A stretch of 64,000 bases of DNA from Beta vulgaris subsp. vulgaris (lineage: Eukaryota; Streptophyta; Magnoliopsida; Caryophyllales; Amaranthaceae), in assembly GCF_026745355.1 (NCBI RefSeq), contig NC_079205.1, positions 1,061,283 to 1,125,282 of the forward strand, read 5' to 3'. Positions within the stretch are counted from its first letter, which is position 1. The number at the start of each line of letters is the position of its first letter. Of the stretch, positions 24,361 to 36,192 are shown one piece after another. Under the pieces are notes generated by a model that did not search any database, was not told the DNA's origin, and saw only the letters and a list, made by a program, of their open reading frames with translations. The position numbers and the translations under genes were made by a program.

Positions 24361-25750
24361 TGAGATTTTAACTTCTTTTTTGGTGTAATGGAGAATGATA
24401 TTCCAAGCTCATGTGACAACCTTTTATAGTCATTAGCAGAACTACAGTGTTGGCATGCATGAAATTTTTTCCAATAAACTCAACTTTCTTTTTCCTAAGA
24501 TGATTCTTTATTTTCAACAACGCCAAAGCCTTAATTCCAGTAGGATGGGATCGGCTGCAGGAGTCAAGATTGTAACTCTAATGATCTTCCACATAGATCA
24601 TCATTTGTCAACCTCCATTCTCTTTTGTTGAGTGCAATATTGAGTCAAGATTCTTCATATCATTCTTAAGATTCTATCAATTAAGGTGTTAAACTCACCA
24701 TAAAACTTAGTCAGATCCATGAGCTCTTTATCATGACCTAAAAAATGTAAAAAGTCTTTTTGTGTCACTATAATAATCCCTCACTGACTTGAGCATCGAA
24801 GGGGCAATCACAAGTCCACCATATATATACTTGATTGCATCGGTTTTGCCACAATTTATACTTGTTATTACTTGAGTACAACCTTTGCTCATATGCTACA
24901 TAATAAGTCAATAAGAGTAGCATAGCAACTAAGAAGAAATTATAGATCAATTTATGCAGGATTCAGCAAATTGATCCACTGCACAGCAAATTTGAAGTCC
25001 ACCCAACAGGCCAACACCAGAAATTCATAATATAACTATATATGTACGAAACAGTGACACAATGTACGCCACAGTCAGACAACCAGCTCCAATAAGATCT
25101 GAGATAATGCATTGGGTTGTAACCAGAATACAAGATTAGTTGGTAGTACAATGAATGAAGAATGAGGTGCTATTTCGGAAAATTCCCGGGTATATGGACA
25201 TTAAGTCTTCAAATAGATTGAAGAAAGAATCTGAAGATGCTGCAGATTACGACAGACTAAGAACAAATCAGGAAGTTCACATAAATAGGCAATGAAGAAT
25301 AACTACTCGTGCATTCAACATAACCATGAAATATGTATACAATAGAAACTACTCGTGCATTCAACATACGCAGTAAGTTCTCTATAGAACAGAATCATAA
25401 TCATGAAATATTATGTACTTCAACTTTATACCTGTAGGGCATAGGCTATAGGCCATAGTACATTATCAGGTCTGTATACAAAAGCTAAGAAAATTTACCA
25501 ACATCATATTTACATCATCAGATATGAGCTAAAAGAAAGTAGGGCCATGAATCTGAAACAATACCATGGTTAGAGCATGGCCAAAAGACAACATCAATGT
25601 GCCGAGGAACAAGTGAATCCAAAGAAACTGTGACCTAAGAAGCACGATGATACTCAGAGATCAAGTCACTTACAGCACAGTCGAGATATGATCTTGAATA
25701 TTCACAGAGATATAGACAAATCAAAGTCTAGAATATATTCAGAAATAATG

Positions 25751-27101
25751 TCAAATAGGTCTCTCCTGGCCAGAAGCCGGAAGTCTTGCTTGTGAAGATG
25801 ACTGAGCTAGTGCTAAATCAGAAACAGATAAGGTTCCTGATTGATCAACATCCAAGTCTTCAAATTCTTCCATCACAACTGATATATCTTCCTGAGTAAT
25901 TTTGCCCATCTCTTTGAGCTTATATAAAATGAACTCAGCAGCGCTGCATGTAAGAGATTAATCAGAATACTTCCCAACACAGGAAAGTTAAAGGAAGAAT
26001 CAGATTTACCTAAGAAACCAAAAGTATGAAAATCCCAACACAGGAAAGAGGAAAAGGGGATATCATACTAACAACATCGAATTTCCCTAATCTCTTGATA
26101 GCTTCATCGTCAATATCAACGAAATAAAGTTTACTTCAAGAAGCAAAAACTATGATATCCAAGGAGAAAACATACTAAAAAGCATCATTTTTCACTTACT
26201 CTACGACTCCATCATCATCAAGATCAGCTGCCTCAAGATCCACATTGGTCATATGCCGAGTTAGGACACGCTGGACCAGGAACTTTTGACTCCTTTCAGT
26301 GGTCAGCTCAGTAAGATAGAGGAAAAACTGAGCTACGCAAACTGTGCTCATCAGAATCCAAACAATTGCAAATATACGACCTCCCTCTGTTGAGAAACTG
26401 CGGTCTCCATAACCCAGGGTAGTGATGGTACAACACACACAGTAAAAGGCATCTATAAAATCCAACTTCTCAACAAATGTTAAGAAGATTGATCCAGTTG
26501 TGATGAGTATCAAGAGAAATACTGATGCCAAGATGAACTTGTATCTAGTTTTATTCGTTTCAATTTCCTTCATAATGTCGCTTGGACCAAGTTGTTGTCT
26601 CATATGTAAAGCTTTAACGATCAATACCTCTTGCTTCTCAACAAGGTAATCTGCTCCTTTACTAAGAACTAATCCAACCAGAGCCATGCCTAAGAAGACA
26701 AAGGCACAAGCCATGAGCTTTGCAAGTACACTCTGCGGGACTAGGTCTCCATACCCGACTGTAGTCATAGTGACAATACAGAGATAAAGAGCATCAACTA
26801 CATCATTTGTTTTTTTACCAACTATGTGATGTCTGACTAAGTAAAAGGAAACAACGCCAACGCCTAGGTAAATGAACAGATATGTAGCAATTTTTATAAA
26901 ACTAGGATGCAAATTCCCAAACAGAGATTCAGATTCGGTTCCGGTTTCACAGGCAGCACTGCCAGTGCCATTTACTTTTCCTGGAAGGTGCTCAGCGCGA
27001 GGTGCACTCTTTGATCGACGAAATCTTCTCCTCTTGACAGCATCCTTTCGATTGACGGGTTCAGGTAGTAGGAACTCCTTCAAGTTGTTGTCGATGGCCA
27101 T
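25751..27101 (-). CDS. TPK1-like: two-pore K+ channel, TPK1/KCO1 type, vacuolar (copy 2, intact)
   Basis: Two exons, 27101-26200 and 25943-25751, join (GA|C) to 1,095 nt, 364 residues, the usual TPK1 length. Order: basic N-terminus with RRSKSAPR (about 28-35), which fits the mode-I 14-3-3 site of plant TPKs; TM1; pore 1 with filter TTVGYGDLVP; TM2; a linker; TM3; pore 2 with TTLGYGDRSF; TM4; then two EF-hands. EF1 loop is DLDDDGVVDAAE, spanning the splice junction; EF2 loop is DVDQSGTLSVSD. Plant TPK1 proteins form dimeric, Ca2+-activated K+ channels in the vacuolar membrane. Filters, 14-3-3 site and Ca2+ ligands are all intact here, so function is expected. The ATG follows an acceptor (TTTGACAG|CGTCTG), consistent with the leader exon at 29748-29870. 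It lies between a dead and a live paralogue. Confidence 0.95.
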
Positions 27102-27111
27102 CAGACGCTGT

Positions 27112-29747
27112 CAAATTGGTAACAATTACCTACCACCTGCTAAACATAGAAACTTAGAAATCCGATTCTCATCGAAAAATGAACGACTCACCAATACCAT
27201 GAAAACTAAAATAAGATTCTACATAAAAGGTATATATGGCTATGTTATCATAATTCAATAGGATCGGGGGAGACTAGAAGTATTATATATGGAATCCATG
27301 AGTAACGACAACATTGTTGCTCTAGAAATTTCTTCTACACAACTTAGTTTACATTAACTTTAAAGCATCAATACCAGGTCTTACAGGAGAACATTGGCAG
27401 TTAACATCAATTTTCATGCTAATATCCTTTCATCTTATCTTCGTGGGATTTCTTCCATGTACGATTATTCATATATTGCCAAATATTGAATGGATATTAT
27501 CAAATGGAAGAGTCGAAGGGCGTAACAGAAGGGGTAATTAGATACCAATTAGTTACAAAACTTCCTTTCAAATTAGTTTTAACATTACCTTGTTTGGTGA
27601 TCAGTCCTCTCCATCTCTCGCCTCATCACACAGCTTTCTTTGCATTTCTCTCTATCTATCTCTCCAATTAATATGCAAGCCTTAAAACTCATCACCACCC
27701 CCCCCCCCTGTTGCAGCTAATTTGAAACAGGTGAAGCAGGAACTTCATAACTTCTAACATACCAACCAAAGCTTTGAGAGCTTGATATCACGGAATATGT
27801 CAAGAACAAGTTTGATCTATTAAGAAAGTAATTAGACAATGAAAAATTTGTACTCATGTCAGTAAAAACAATTTAGAACTTGACACTTCAGGCCCCTTAC
27901 AGAAGGCCTTCTAACTTCTAAGTACTACATCTAAAAATGGGCCTCCCCACTTTAATGCCTTGGTTTTTAAATTAACATACTCCTTAAATTGAAACAGCAC
28001 AAATACTACACACTCTAAAGCTATCAACCTGTACATATTTCATCATAGAATTCGTAGTCAGATTTTTGTTCTCCTTCAATTGTGAGCTAGCCAGTTTGTT
28101 TGCTTTTTACTTGACATTGTGCCAAATTGCAAGCCAATAGAAAGGGGGTGGTACAGATGGAGTGTCTCGAGCCTTTCAGTAGCCCCAGGTTACCCTTGAC
28201 TTTTCATCCTTCTTTGAAGAGTGTTTTACAAGTTTAAATAACTAAAATGTCTGAAATCTAACACATATACCATACTTGAATTGCTACACATCTTGAGCAG
28301 AAGTCATATAACTCATTCACTGCATCCACAAGTCTCCTAACACCACTGACTCATGCACCATGTCCACAAGTCTCTTAGACTCCTATGCGAGCAATGATCA
28401 CAGAACTTGAGCAACTCTATGTTAAACAACCACACAGCTGAGCACATACGATACAGCTCGAGCAATACCATCTCAAGCATGCATACCACACCGCAGTCCC
28501 TCCTTTTTGGCGTTGTCCACACTAATTTCACATGTTCGATCCACGACCATAAGTACGGCGATAAGGTTCAACAATGGACACAAGAGCTCACACCACATAC
28601 ACCATTAAGTCACCAGCCATCTTGTGCATCATAAATTGTGTGTATATCTTTCTTTAATTCTCTTCTCCACCACACCATGGGCGTATAATTTCCTATTCGT
28701 AGGAATTGCAACTTCCATATTCTAAGAAAACTATGATAAGGAAACTCACGAGGTTTCTAATTCAACCACAACATTTTCTGATACAGCTCAAATATACTCC
28801 GTAATACCCTATATAGCAAATTTATCATACTATCTTTGATGAAACCTTTACTATGAATTCCAAAAAGAATAACAAAAAAACCATTTGATATTCTAGATAT
28901 ATAAAACATTAAGTAGTGATTAGTGAAGGATAATTACCATATCTTAACACGACCTTTAGCATAAATTACAGATTAAAGAAACTGTTGTCTCGACTCTCGA
29001 TACCTCACACTCAGCAGTGCACATTAGCACTTAAGATTTGAAGCAATTACACTTACTACTTAGTAATTACTACCCATTAACCATCTCCACCCCCTCTTTC
29101 GTGCTTCTACCGCCTCTAGCCTCCCTTCCCCCTCCGTTTGCAAGCTCAAAGAGCTGCTAAGGGCAGTAATATAGACAATATACGTTCCTAGTTACTTCCT
29201 CCGTTCTGAATTACTTGCAATACTTTATTAAAATAAAAAAGTGAGCTTTTTCTTCAAAGTGTTGCAAAATATGGAACGAGAAAATATTACAATCTCCAAC
29301 ATTTCATGATGTAAGGCTTTAAGCTAACAGACATTTACATGATCTGATATAGTGTAACACAAAGCATATATCATATATGGTAATAAGTCCACAAATAGCT
29401 AATTATAACTTAATCAAACACCATTTATGGGTAATTTCCAGATTCTTTCTTTTGGTTGGCAAATAGTATTCACTATTCATATTCAAAGTTGGTTCAACAG
29501 AATTAACAGAATTTCACAGCACTAAACAACAAGCAATAACTACTCAAGAAAACTAAGGATCTCTTGGCCTAATGATCAAGATTGAGGTGCTGTGAACGCT
29601 AGGTCACAAGTTTGAATCCCCTTCGTTGTACATTGCACTGTCTTCGTAGTTTATATGGATTAAAAAAAATAACTACTCAAGAAACAGAATAAAAGCATAT
29701 TTTAATTTAAATAGGAATCAGAAAAAGAGTGAAAAAGGAAGTCATAC
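27112..29747 (-). other. probable 2.6-kb leader intron of TPK copy 2
   Basis: Bounded by the donor GTATGAC (29747 downward) and the acceptor TTTGACAG about 10 nt upstream of the ATG. No coding exon is supported inside it; open frames such as 28,337-28,634 lack motifs. A Stowaway-like end (ACTTCCTCCGTTCTGAATTA) lies near 29,195 and a SINE at 29,552-29,667. Confidence 0.5.
29552..29667 (+). mobile_element. tRNA-derived SINE with 17-bp target-site duplication
   Basis: The body contains an RNA polymerase III A-box-like TTGGCCTAATGATCAAG and, 30-odd bases on, a B-box-like CAAGTTTGAATCC, then a tail ending in an A-run. The 17 bases AATAACTACTCAAGAAA flank it exactly on both sides (29535-29551 and 29668-29684). 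An exact long duplication with a 3' A-tail is the mark of LINE-mediated insertion. A diverged relative lies at about 36,090-36,192 on the minus strand. Confidence 0.88.
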
Positions 29748-29870
29748 CCAGTAAAATTGGGATTATGTCCAAACTGAAACCCAAAATTACTTAAGTTTGT
29801 TGGATTTTGCTACTGAATGGAGGAGAGAGAAAACTTTGAGGGAAGAAGAGGAAAAAGAAATTGGGGAAAG
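29748..29870 (-). other. non-coding leader exon (5' UTR) of TPK copy 2
   Basis: A CT-rich leader (CCTCTTCTTCCCTC...CTCTCTCC) is followed by TTGGACATAATCCCAATTTT and a donor ACTGG|GTATGA. The same TTGGACA block next to a donor occurs upstream of copies 1 and 3, which is good evidence of a conserved 5'-UTR exon. The transcription start is not resolved. Confidence 0.6.
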
Positions 29871-30108
29871 AGAGATTCAAAATCCAAATCCAAGGACTAC
29901 AGCCTACAGGCCAAGTGTTAAGTGGTGAAATGGATAAAAGGCCAACAAAGCTTGAAAGTGCGAGGTTCAGGGGGCCTCTTTATTGATGCTGAAATAAGCA
30001 ATTTGGTAGTCGGTTGATCTATATTGATGTGTACATGCACATGGTTTTCTAGTAGTACCAAGACTACTAGTCGGAGATTGATACATTTGTCTATTGATTT
30101 GAATACAC

Positions 30109-30490
30109 GGCGTGTTTGGTAAATGGCTTTTTGCTTGGCTTTTGGCTTTTAGCTTTTTAGCTTGGTCAAACAGCCAAAAATCATGTTTGGTTTGTGGCTT
30201 TTCTGTTGGCTTTTCAGTCAAAAGCTACTCCAAGTAGCTTTTTTCCTTGGCTGTTGGCTTTTTAATAATAAAATTACAAATATACCCTTATGGCATAAGT
30301 TGGATGAAAAAAAAATCATTCCCATAATGATCATTTTATAGTTTAACAACCAATAGCTAAATACAATTTTACCAAACATGTTTATAAAATAAAAATAGTC
30401 AAACAGCCAACACAAACAGCCAATACAAACCGCCAGTCAAACCAGCCACACAAAACAGCCAACAGCCAACCGTCAATTACCAAACAAGGC
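30109..30490. mobile_element. fold-back MITE of TTTGGC/GCCAAA type
   Basis: The left end GGCGTGTTTGGTAAATGGC and the inverted right end GCCTTGTTTGGTAATTGACG agree at 12 of the first 14 bases. The interior is made of GGCTTTTGGCTTTT on one side and CAGCCAACAGCC on the other. It resembles the element at 20,697-21,037. No flanking duplication was found, so the superfamily is left open. The short open frames here are by-products. Confidence 0.65.
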
Positions 30491-31293
30491 TACTATCTAT
30501 TAGAGGTAGACGATTAAAAAATAATTATCTATACTAAGTTGCACTCTAATAACTATTAATATTTATCTCTAATGGATAAATTATCTATTGGTTAGACAGA
30601 TTTTTTCTACTAGTCATATTGAAATTATAAAAATTGCATCAAAAAAAATATTGAAATTATAAAATAATATTTACGTGGATGTCAATTAATTTGGTTAAAA
30701 TCTTGGTAGGTGACACTTACGACCTAAGATTGAATTTCGTCTACATCAAAAAGAAAAGCTCTAATAAATAGATGGAATATCCCTTGTAAAACTATTTTTT
30801 TAAAAAAATAAATATTTGATAAAAAAAGAAAAGAGAAGAAACAGAAAAACACCCCATGTAAAATATTATTAACAACAAATACAGAATATTACACCTACCC
30901 GACAATGCACAATTCTACAATCTGATCAGTTATTAGATTACGATGATTATCATTCCCTACATGATATATAGAGCAAAAGAATTAACCAAAGGTTTTTTTG
31001 TTGCATAGGGAGCCACAAGAGTAGCTATGTAGAAGAAATTTACCAAATAAAATAGTTCACTATATTAGCAAGTTCAAAGATGAACATTAGGCAATATACA
31101 TCAATTGTACATCGAAAGTCTTGACATTCTGAGAACAATCATGCACATTTACAAAATGATAAGAAACACCAAAGCCTCAATTTTCACATAACATTATATA
31201 TACATATGCAAATCTCCATTTCACTGATCTGTTGATCTCTCTGGTATTATACTGCTTTAATGATTTCTCTGGCAGGTCACTTAGATAACTGTT

Positions 31294-32784
31294 CTAGGTG
31301 ACTAGGTCATACACCGATAAAGTTCCTGATTGATCGACGTCTAGTTCTTCAAACTCTTTCATTACAAGTGAGATATCATTCTGAGTAATCTTCCCCATCT
31401 CCTTAAGCTTATACAATACAAACTCAGCGCCGCTGCAAGTGGAGGAAAGTCGTATTATGCTACATAGGCATGCCATTATTGGCCATCCAGTAGTAACTAG
31501 AGAAAAGAAATAAGAAACTATACTCCTTAAGAACATCAATATTAATAGTAAGGTTGTCATTTTTTTTACAGTTAAAGATTTAGGAAATAAAACTCTCCAA
31601 GACATTAAAATATAGTATCTACTGACCTATTATTTCCTTATGAGAAAGTATAGGGTCGTTTGATTGAACATACGAAATGATAGGGAACTTGTTCATGTAG
31701 TCCCATTTCTTAGGAGTCCAAAAAGTTGTTTGGTTGATTATACGAAGTAAAACTTCTCCAAAAGTACAAGCCAACCAAACAACTCTAGAATTTTTCACTG
31801 CCGTTGAATTTCTACTTCTAATACTTTTCTACGTCAATTAAATAATCACTAAGAAACCAAAAAGTTTCATACTTACTCTACGACTCCATCATTGTTGATA
31901 TCAGCGGCCTCAAGATCTACTATAGTCACACGCCGAGTAAGAACCCACTTGACAAGAGCATTTTGCCTCCTTTCGGTGCTCATCTCAGCAACATAAAGGA
32001 AAAATTGTGCAAAGCATATGGTGCTCATCAATATCCACAGAACTGCAAAAACACGACCTCCCACTGTCGAAAAAACATAATCTCCATAGCCCAAGGACGT
32101 CATCGTAACACATACACAGTAAAATGCATCAAGAGCATCCAACTTCTCAACCAAAATCAGGAAAATGGTCCCAAGGATCACAAGTACAAAAAGAACAAGA
32201 ACAACCACAACGCACTTATATCTAACTCTCCTTGTCTCCATCTCATTCATAACTTCACTTGGACGGAACTTTTTGCGTAATTTTAATGCTCTCATGACCA
32301 ATGTCTGTTGTTTCTCAACGAGATAATCTGCACCTTCGCTAAGAACTAACCCTACTAAAGCCATCCCCAAGAAAACGAAAGCACAAGCGAGGAGCTTAGC
32401 AAGGGTGCTTTGAGGGACTATATCACCATATCCAACAGTAGTCATGGTAACCATACAGAAGTAAAGAGCATCAACAATGCTATTACCTGTCTTTTTACCA
32501 CTTAATTGATCCCTCACTAGATTAAAGCAAAGTGCACCAACAAGAAGGTAAATCAACAAGAATGTTGTAATTCTTTTGCAACTTGGATGGAGTCTCTTAA
32601 ACAAGGATTCAGGTATAGGATCAGGCTCAATTATCAAATTGTCTCTAGGAAGGGACACTATGAGAGGAGCACTTCTCGAGCGGCAGAGTTTCCTCCTGTC
32701 AGCAACATCCTTCTGATGACCTTGACTTAAAGGATTAGTTGATTCTGCTAGTAGAGGTTTCTCTAAGTTGTTTTGATTCTCCAT
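31294..32784 (-). CDS. TPK1-like: two-pore K+ channel, TPK1/KCO1 type, vacuolar (copy 3, intact)
   Basis: Two exons, 32784-31877 and 31432-31294, join (GA|C) to 1,047 nt, 348 residues. The start is the ATG of MENQNNLEKPLL; the open frame extends four codons upstream to a GTG, which is not a credible plant start and falls in the leader. The 14-3-3 motif is RSRSAP. Pore 1 has TTVGYGDIVP and pore 2 TSLGYGDYVF, and four membrane segments are present. EF1 loop is DINNDGVVDGAE. EF2 loop starts DVDQSGTLSVYD, and the protein stops only three residues later (LVT), about 17 residues shorter than copy 2. The retained open frame past the exon-2 acceptor is intron read-through. Expected role is a Ca2+-sensitive vacuolar K+ channel. 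The changed second pore and short tail suggest divergence from copy 2. Confidence 0.94.
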
Positions 32785-34203
32785 TAGTGCAACCACAGAA
32801 CTAGCGGAATCAGCAAATAACCTACATTAGTTGATATATACTTGGTTTTCATTCAATATATTCTCTCTTGAATTTTTAAAATTTAGATTGAAATCTTTCC
32901 ATTAAAATTAAACACGGCAGTATTGCAATTGTATATTTTGTATTTCTATGTGGCACTACCACCATTTACCTTTCAACCAAACATAAAATTTTAAATATTT
33001 CGCCTTTAGCTCCAATTCTTCAAAACTACTTTATTTTTATTTTTTTTGGGGGGGGGGGGCGATGAGCTATAGGATTGCAGAGTTGAAGTGAAACGCATGG
33101 TACAACCGTTGTATGGGATACATATTCTAAAAGATAGTAGATGAATGCTAATTAATAAAATCTCTGCAAAATTTAGTACATATTTGAGGATGCGTTAAAT
33201 GTTAATCAAATAATTTTACTTGGTTTATTACTAGCATTAAGAGATCTTTCATGTGCATAACTAATACTAATATATATAAATGAAGGACACAGACTTGAAT
33301 TGGAATTCCACTATAATGGACATTCATATGCAAATACCATAAAAAAACTATGTAATCATTAAGCAAGCTGGTAATACTCAATCAGGCATAAGTTGATTGC
33401 AAAATATTTGTAGAACTAATCCTAGTTTTACAAATTGGCCATATCGGCTATCGCTAAGGGAATGCAGCTCACATTATCTTATTCAAGCCTTTCAGTAATT
33501 CATGAATTGTGGCGTATGATTAATGAGATCCTCTCATCCATTATTGATTGCCAATACTCTTAATTAAAAAAAAAAAAAGCAGTTGTATTATATAGCCTAC
33601 ATTTGACTTTTGTGGTAAACTTATATCAGCTTTGACAATTCACTTTTATAATAGTAGTGAATCTATGTCAAATGAAAATACATCATAAAAGATCTAAAAC
33701 AATTATTTTCACATCATAACTCATGAAAAGGTTTCAACAGATAATGGTCAAAGTCAATACAATATGACCATTACAGTCCAATGATCCTTTATTTAGGGAC
33801 GGATGAAGTACTTTAATCCTCAATATAAACTTCTAGCAAATCATCATGATTACAATCAAAGCTCTTGAGCACGTTATAGAAAGATAGATTATTTATCTCG
33901 TTCTAAAGTCAACTAACATCAATTCCTCATATTCTACTTCCATTCTTCTGTTTAGATTATACTTCCTATTAGGCTATTAGGATACAAAACAGCATCTCCA
34001 ACTGCAAAGCTTCATCTTGCAAATGATATTCTAAATCATCATTTAAAACCTTTATGCATAATTGCATAAACAATGTAATGTCAAGCATGCAGTTGCTAAC
34101 ATTTATCATGAACATTGACACAACAACCAATTTATAACTAGAGACCACGCACACGCAATGTAATTGAAACGAAACGAGAAAGATTAGAAAACATGGCTCT
34201 TAC

Positions 34204-34330
34204 CAGGGAGAAAATAAGATAAGCTTTATATGTCCAACAAGAAATGCTAAGTTGGCACATTCTCCTGCTGTTATGGAGGAAATAAATATAATGATATCAA
34301 CATCCATTCTTTCAACCAGACTGAGTCAGG
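34204..34330 (-). other. probable non-coding leader exon of TPK copy 3
   Basis: The minus strand reads TTGGACATATAAAGCTTATC, then TCTCCCTG|GTAAGAG, a strong donor. The TTGGACA block and donor spacing mirror those of copies 1 and 2. The matching acceptor is probably TTCCGCTAG, about 20 nt upstream of the ATG at 32784. The outer end is not defined. Confidence 0.5.
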
Positions 34331-34514
34331 TGTGGACGAGTTAAACATCGGCGACTCGTCACCCATCTCTCTGCCGGCCATTCTTAGCTCAGCAATATCT
34401 CTGCTATCAATTGGATAAATTTGCCATCCAAAAACTTATTAGAATTTTTTTTTTTTAAAAAAAAAAAAACCTCAAATGAACATCAATCAATTTGCCAAAT
34501 CAAAATTTGCTAAC

Positions 34515-34782
34515 AGCTTATATGCAAAAGTCAAAACTCTCAATATTCTCGGATTATATAGCATCAAATATCGAGAATTCAAGAATTAAATCACAGAAGT
34601 ATAATTTCAATACTTCGAAATGAACAGTATGTTAAAAAATCTTAAGTAAATAGCTTATATGCAGAACTATCAATATTCTCGTATTATATAACATCAAATA
34701 TCAAGAATTCAAGAATTAAATCACAGAAGTATAAATTCAATACTTCGAAATGAACAGTATGTTAAAACAATCTTAAGTAAAT
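34515..34782. repeat. tandem duplication, two copies of about 131-137 bp
   Basis: The segment from AGCTTATATGCA to CTTAAGTAAAT occurs twice in a row (34515-34651 and 34652-34782). The copies agree almost throughout (for example AATCACAGAAGTATAA and TTCGAAATGAACAGTATGTT) except for a few substitutions and a short length difference near their start. Non-coding. Confidence 0.9.
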
Positions 34783-35189
34783 GCCTCAATTACCAAATTA
34801 TGTATAGAATATGAATCTCTAAAACGCAAGCATTAGTTTGCACAAGTATAAAATCAACAATCGATGTAAATATACTTCCAATTTTACATAAATTTGAACC
34901 TAAATTGAAAGTTACGAGAGAAAAAATGAGATCGAACCAAATTTAATCAGAATTCTCGGAGTGAAATTCAGACGACTTGTGTTTTTCGGCGGAACAAACT
35001 CGGCGTCTCGGCGAAAGACGATTGCAAAAGAATTGACTTGAGTGATGTATCCGATTTTATGAAGCAGCAGAATCCCTCGGATTGGAGTTGAACGCTTTCC
35101 CCTCCATTTTCGCGCATTATGGAGAGTATTTGGTGCGAACTGCGAATGCGAATATGCGGCAAATATGATGGGCAAACCAGAGCTATCAA

Positions 35190-36070
35190 TTCAGTTACTC
35201 GAGTCGGGTTCAGGTTCGGTCATCTCAGATTTCAGATCATGTTCAGTCATATCATGTCATGTCAAGTAATTAAATCAAATATGTTGGGTGCAGATTGGAA
35301 ACGGTCTAATTCGATCAGGTTTGTCTCGGTTCATTTTTTCAGTCGGGTTCAATGCGGTCAATTTCGAGGCAGGTCTTCTTTTGTGATAATGTGGTGTCGG
35401 ATCAAGTGTTCCGTTTATGCGTGAGTCAGATACTTATCAGGTCGGGACAATAGCGATTTGGGTCATATTCGAGTCGGGTTCAGGTTGGTAGTTATCGTGT
35501 TACGCCATACTTGGTTTCAGATCACTTTCGGGTCGCTTTGAGCACGGAAAAAGTCATAAATTTTGTGTGGCACGGCTTCAAATTTGCATCATTATTGAAG
35601 ATTTCATTGAAATTCAATGTTTGAATAGTTCATCTACTTATATGCCTTCTTATAGTAGTGTTAGTTTATGATTTATGTTGCTATGTGGTGAAATCAATGA
35701 CAAGTCGAGTTATCAACAATCAACAAGTCGCGTAAAATCGGATAACATGTAGCAACAAGTTGGGTAACATCGTGTACACATGTAGCAACAAGTCGGGTGA
35801 AATAATGTACGGTCACAACATGTCTAATAATATCAGGTAACAGGTCGCGACATGTCGGGTTAATAACAAGTTACGTCGGGTTATAATCAGTTTCATGTCC
35901 TAATCAGGTCAGGTGTCGAATCGGGTTCAGGTCGTTGTCAGGTCGGGTCATTTCAGTTATAAGTCTTTTTTTGACGGTTATTAGTTTAGGTTCATGTCAT
36001 AAATTATCGGATCAAGAGCAGATAACGGATATCCGTTATTATCAGGTCAAGTACATATCGGGTTACATAT
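35190..36070. repeat. degenerate GGGTC/GTCGGGTTCAGGT repeat tract
   Basis: About 0.9 kb in which GGTCGGGTTCAGGTC, TCAGGTCGGGT and similar words recur with no fixed period. GC content is above the surroundings. No terminal repeats or real open frame were seen. Confidence 0.7.
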
Positions 36071-36089
36071 GACATGTTTTGCCAAAATT

Positions 36090-36192
36090 TCAGGTGCAAG
36101 GCTGTACAAAGAATAGGAAGGGAGATTTGGACCTATAACCTATCGTTTACAGTACCTCAATCTTAACCACTAGGCCAAAACATCCTTGGTAG
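36090..36192 (-). mobile_element. tRNA-derived SINE, diverged, same family as 29,552-29,667
   Basis: The minus strand reads TTTTGGCCTAGTGGTTAAGA, then TTGAGGTACTGTAAACGATA, then GGTCCAAATCTCCC. This parallels the SINE at 29,552 (TTGGCCTAATGATCAAGATT, GAGGTGCTGTGAACGCTAGG, AGTTTGAATCCCC). A- and B-box-like words are kept. No clear target-site duplication was found. Confidence 0.6.

Noticed and set aside
26872..27261. 129-codon plus-strand open frame
   Set aside because: It is antisense to exon 1 of TPK copy 2 and carries no domain.
29580..29640. Functional tRNA gene
   Set aside because: A- and B-box-like words are present but no cloverleaf is formed, and the segment is a SINE with a flanking duplication and A-tail.
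32785..32796. GTG start four codons upstream for TPK copy 3
   Set aside because: Plant nuclear genes start at ATG; an ATG at 32784 begins the conserved N-terminus, and the upstream codons fall in the leader just after a likely acceptor.
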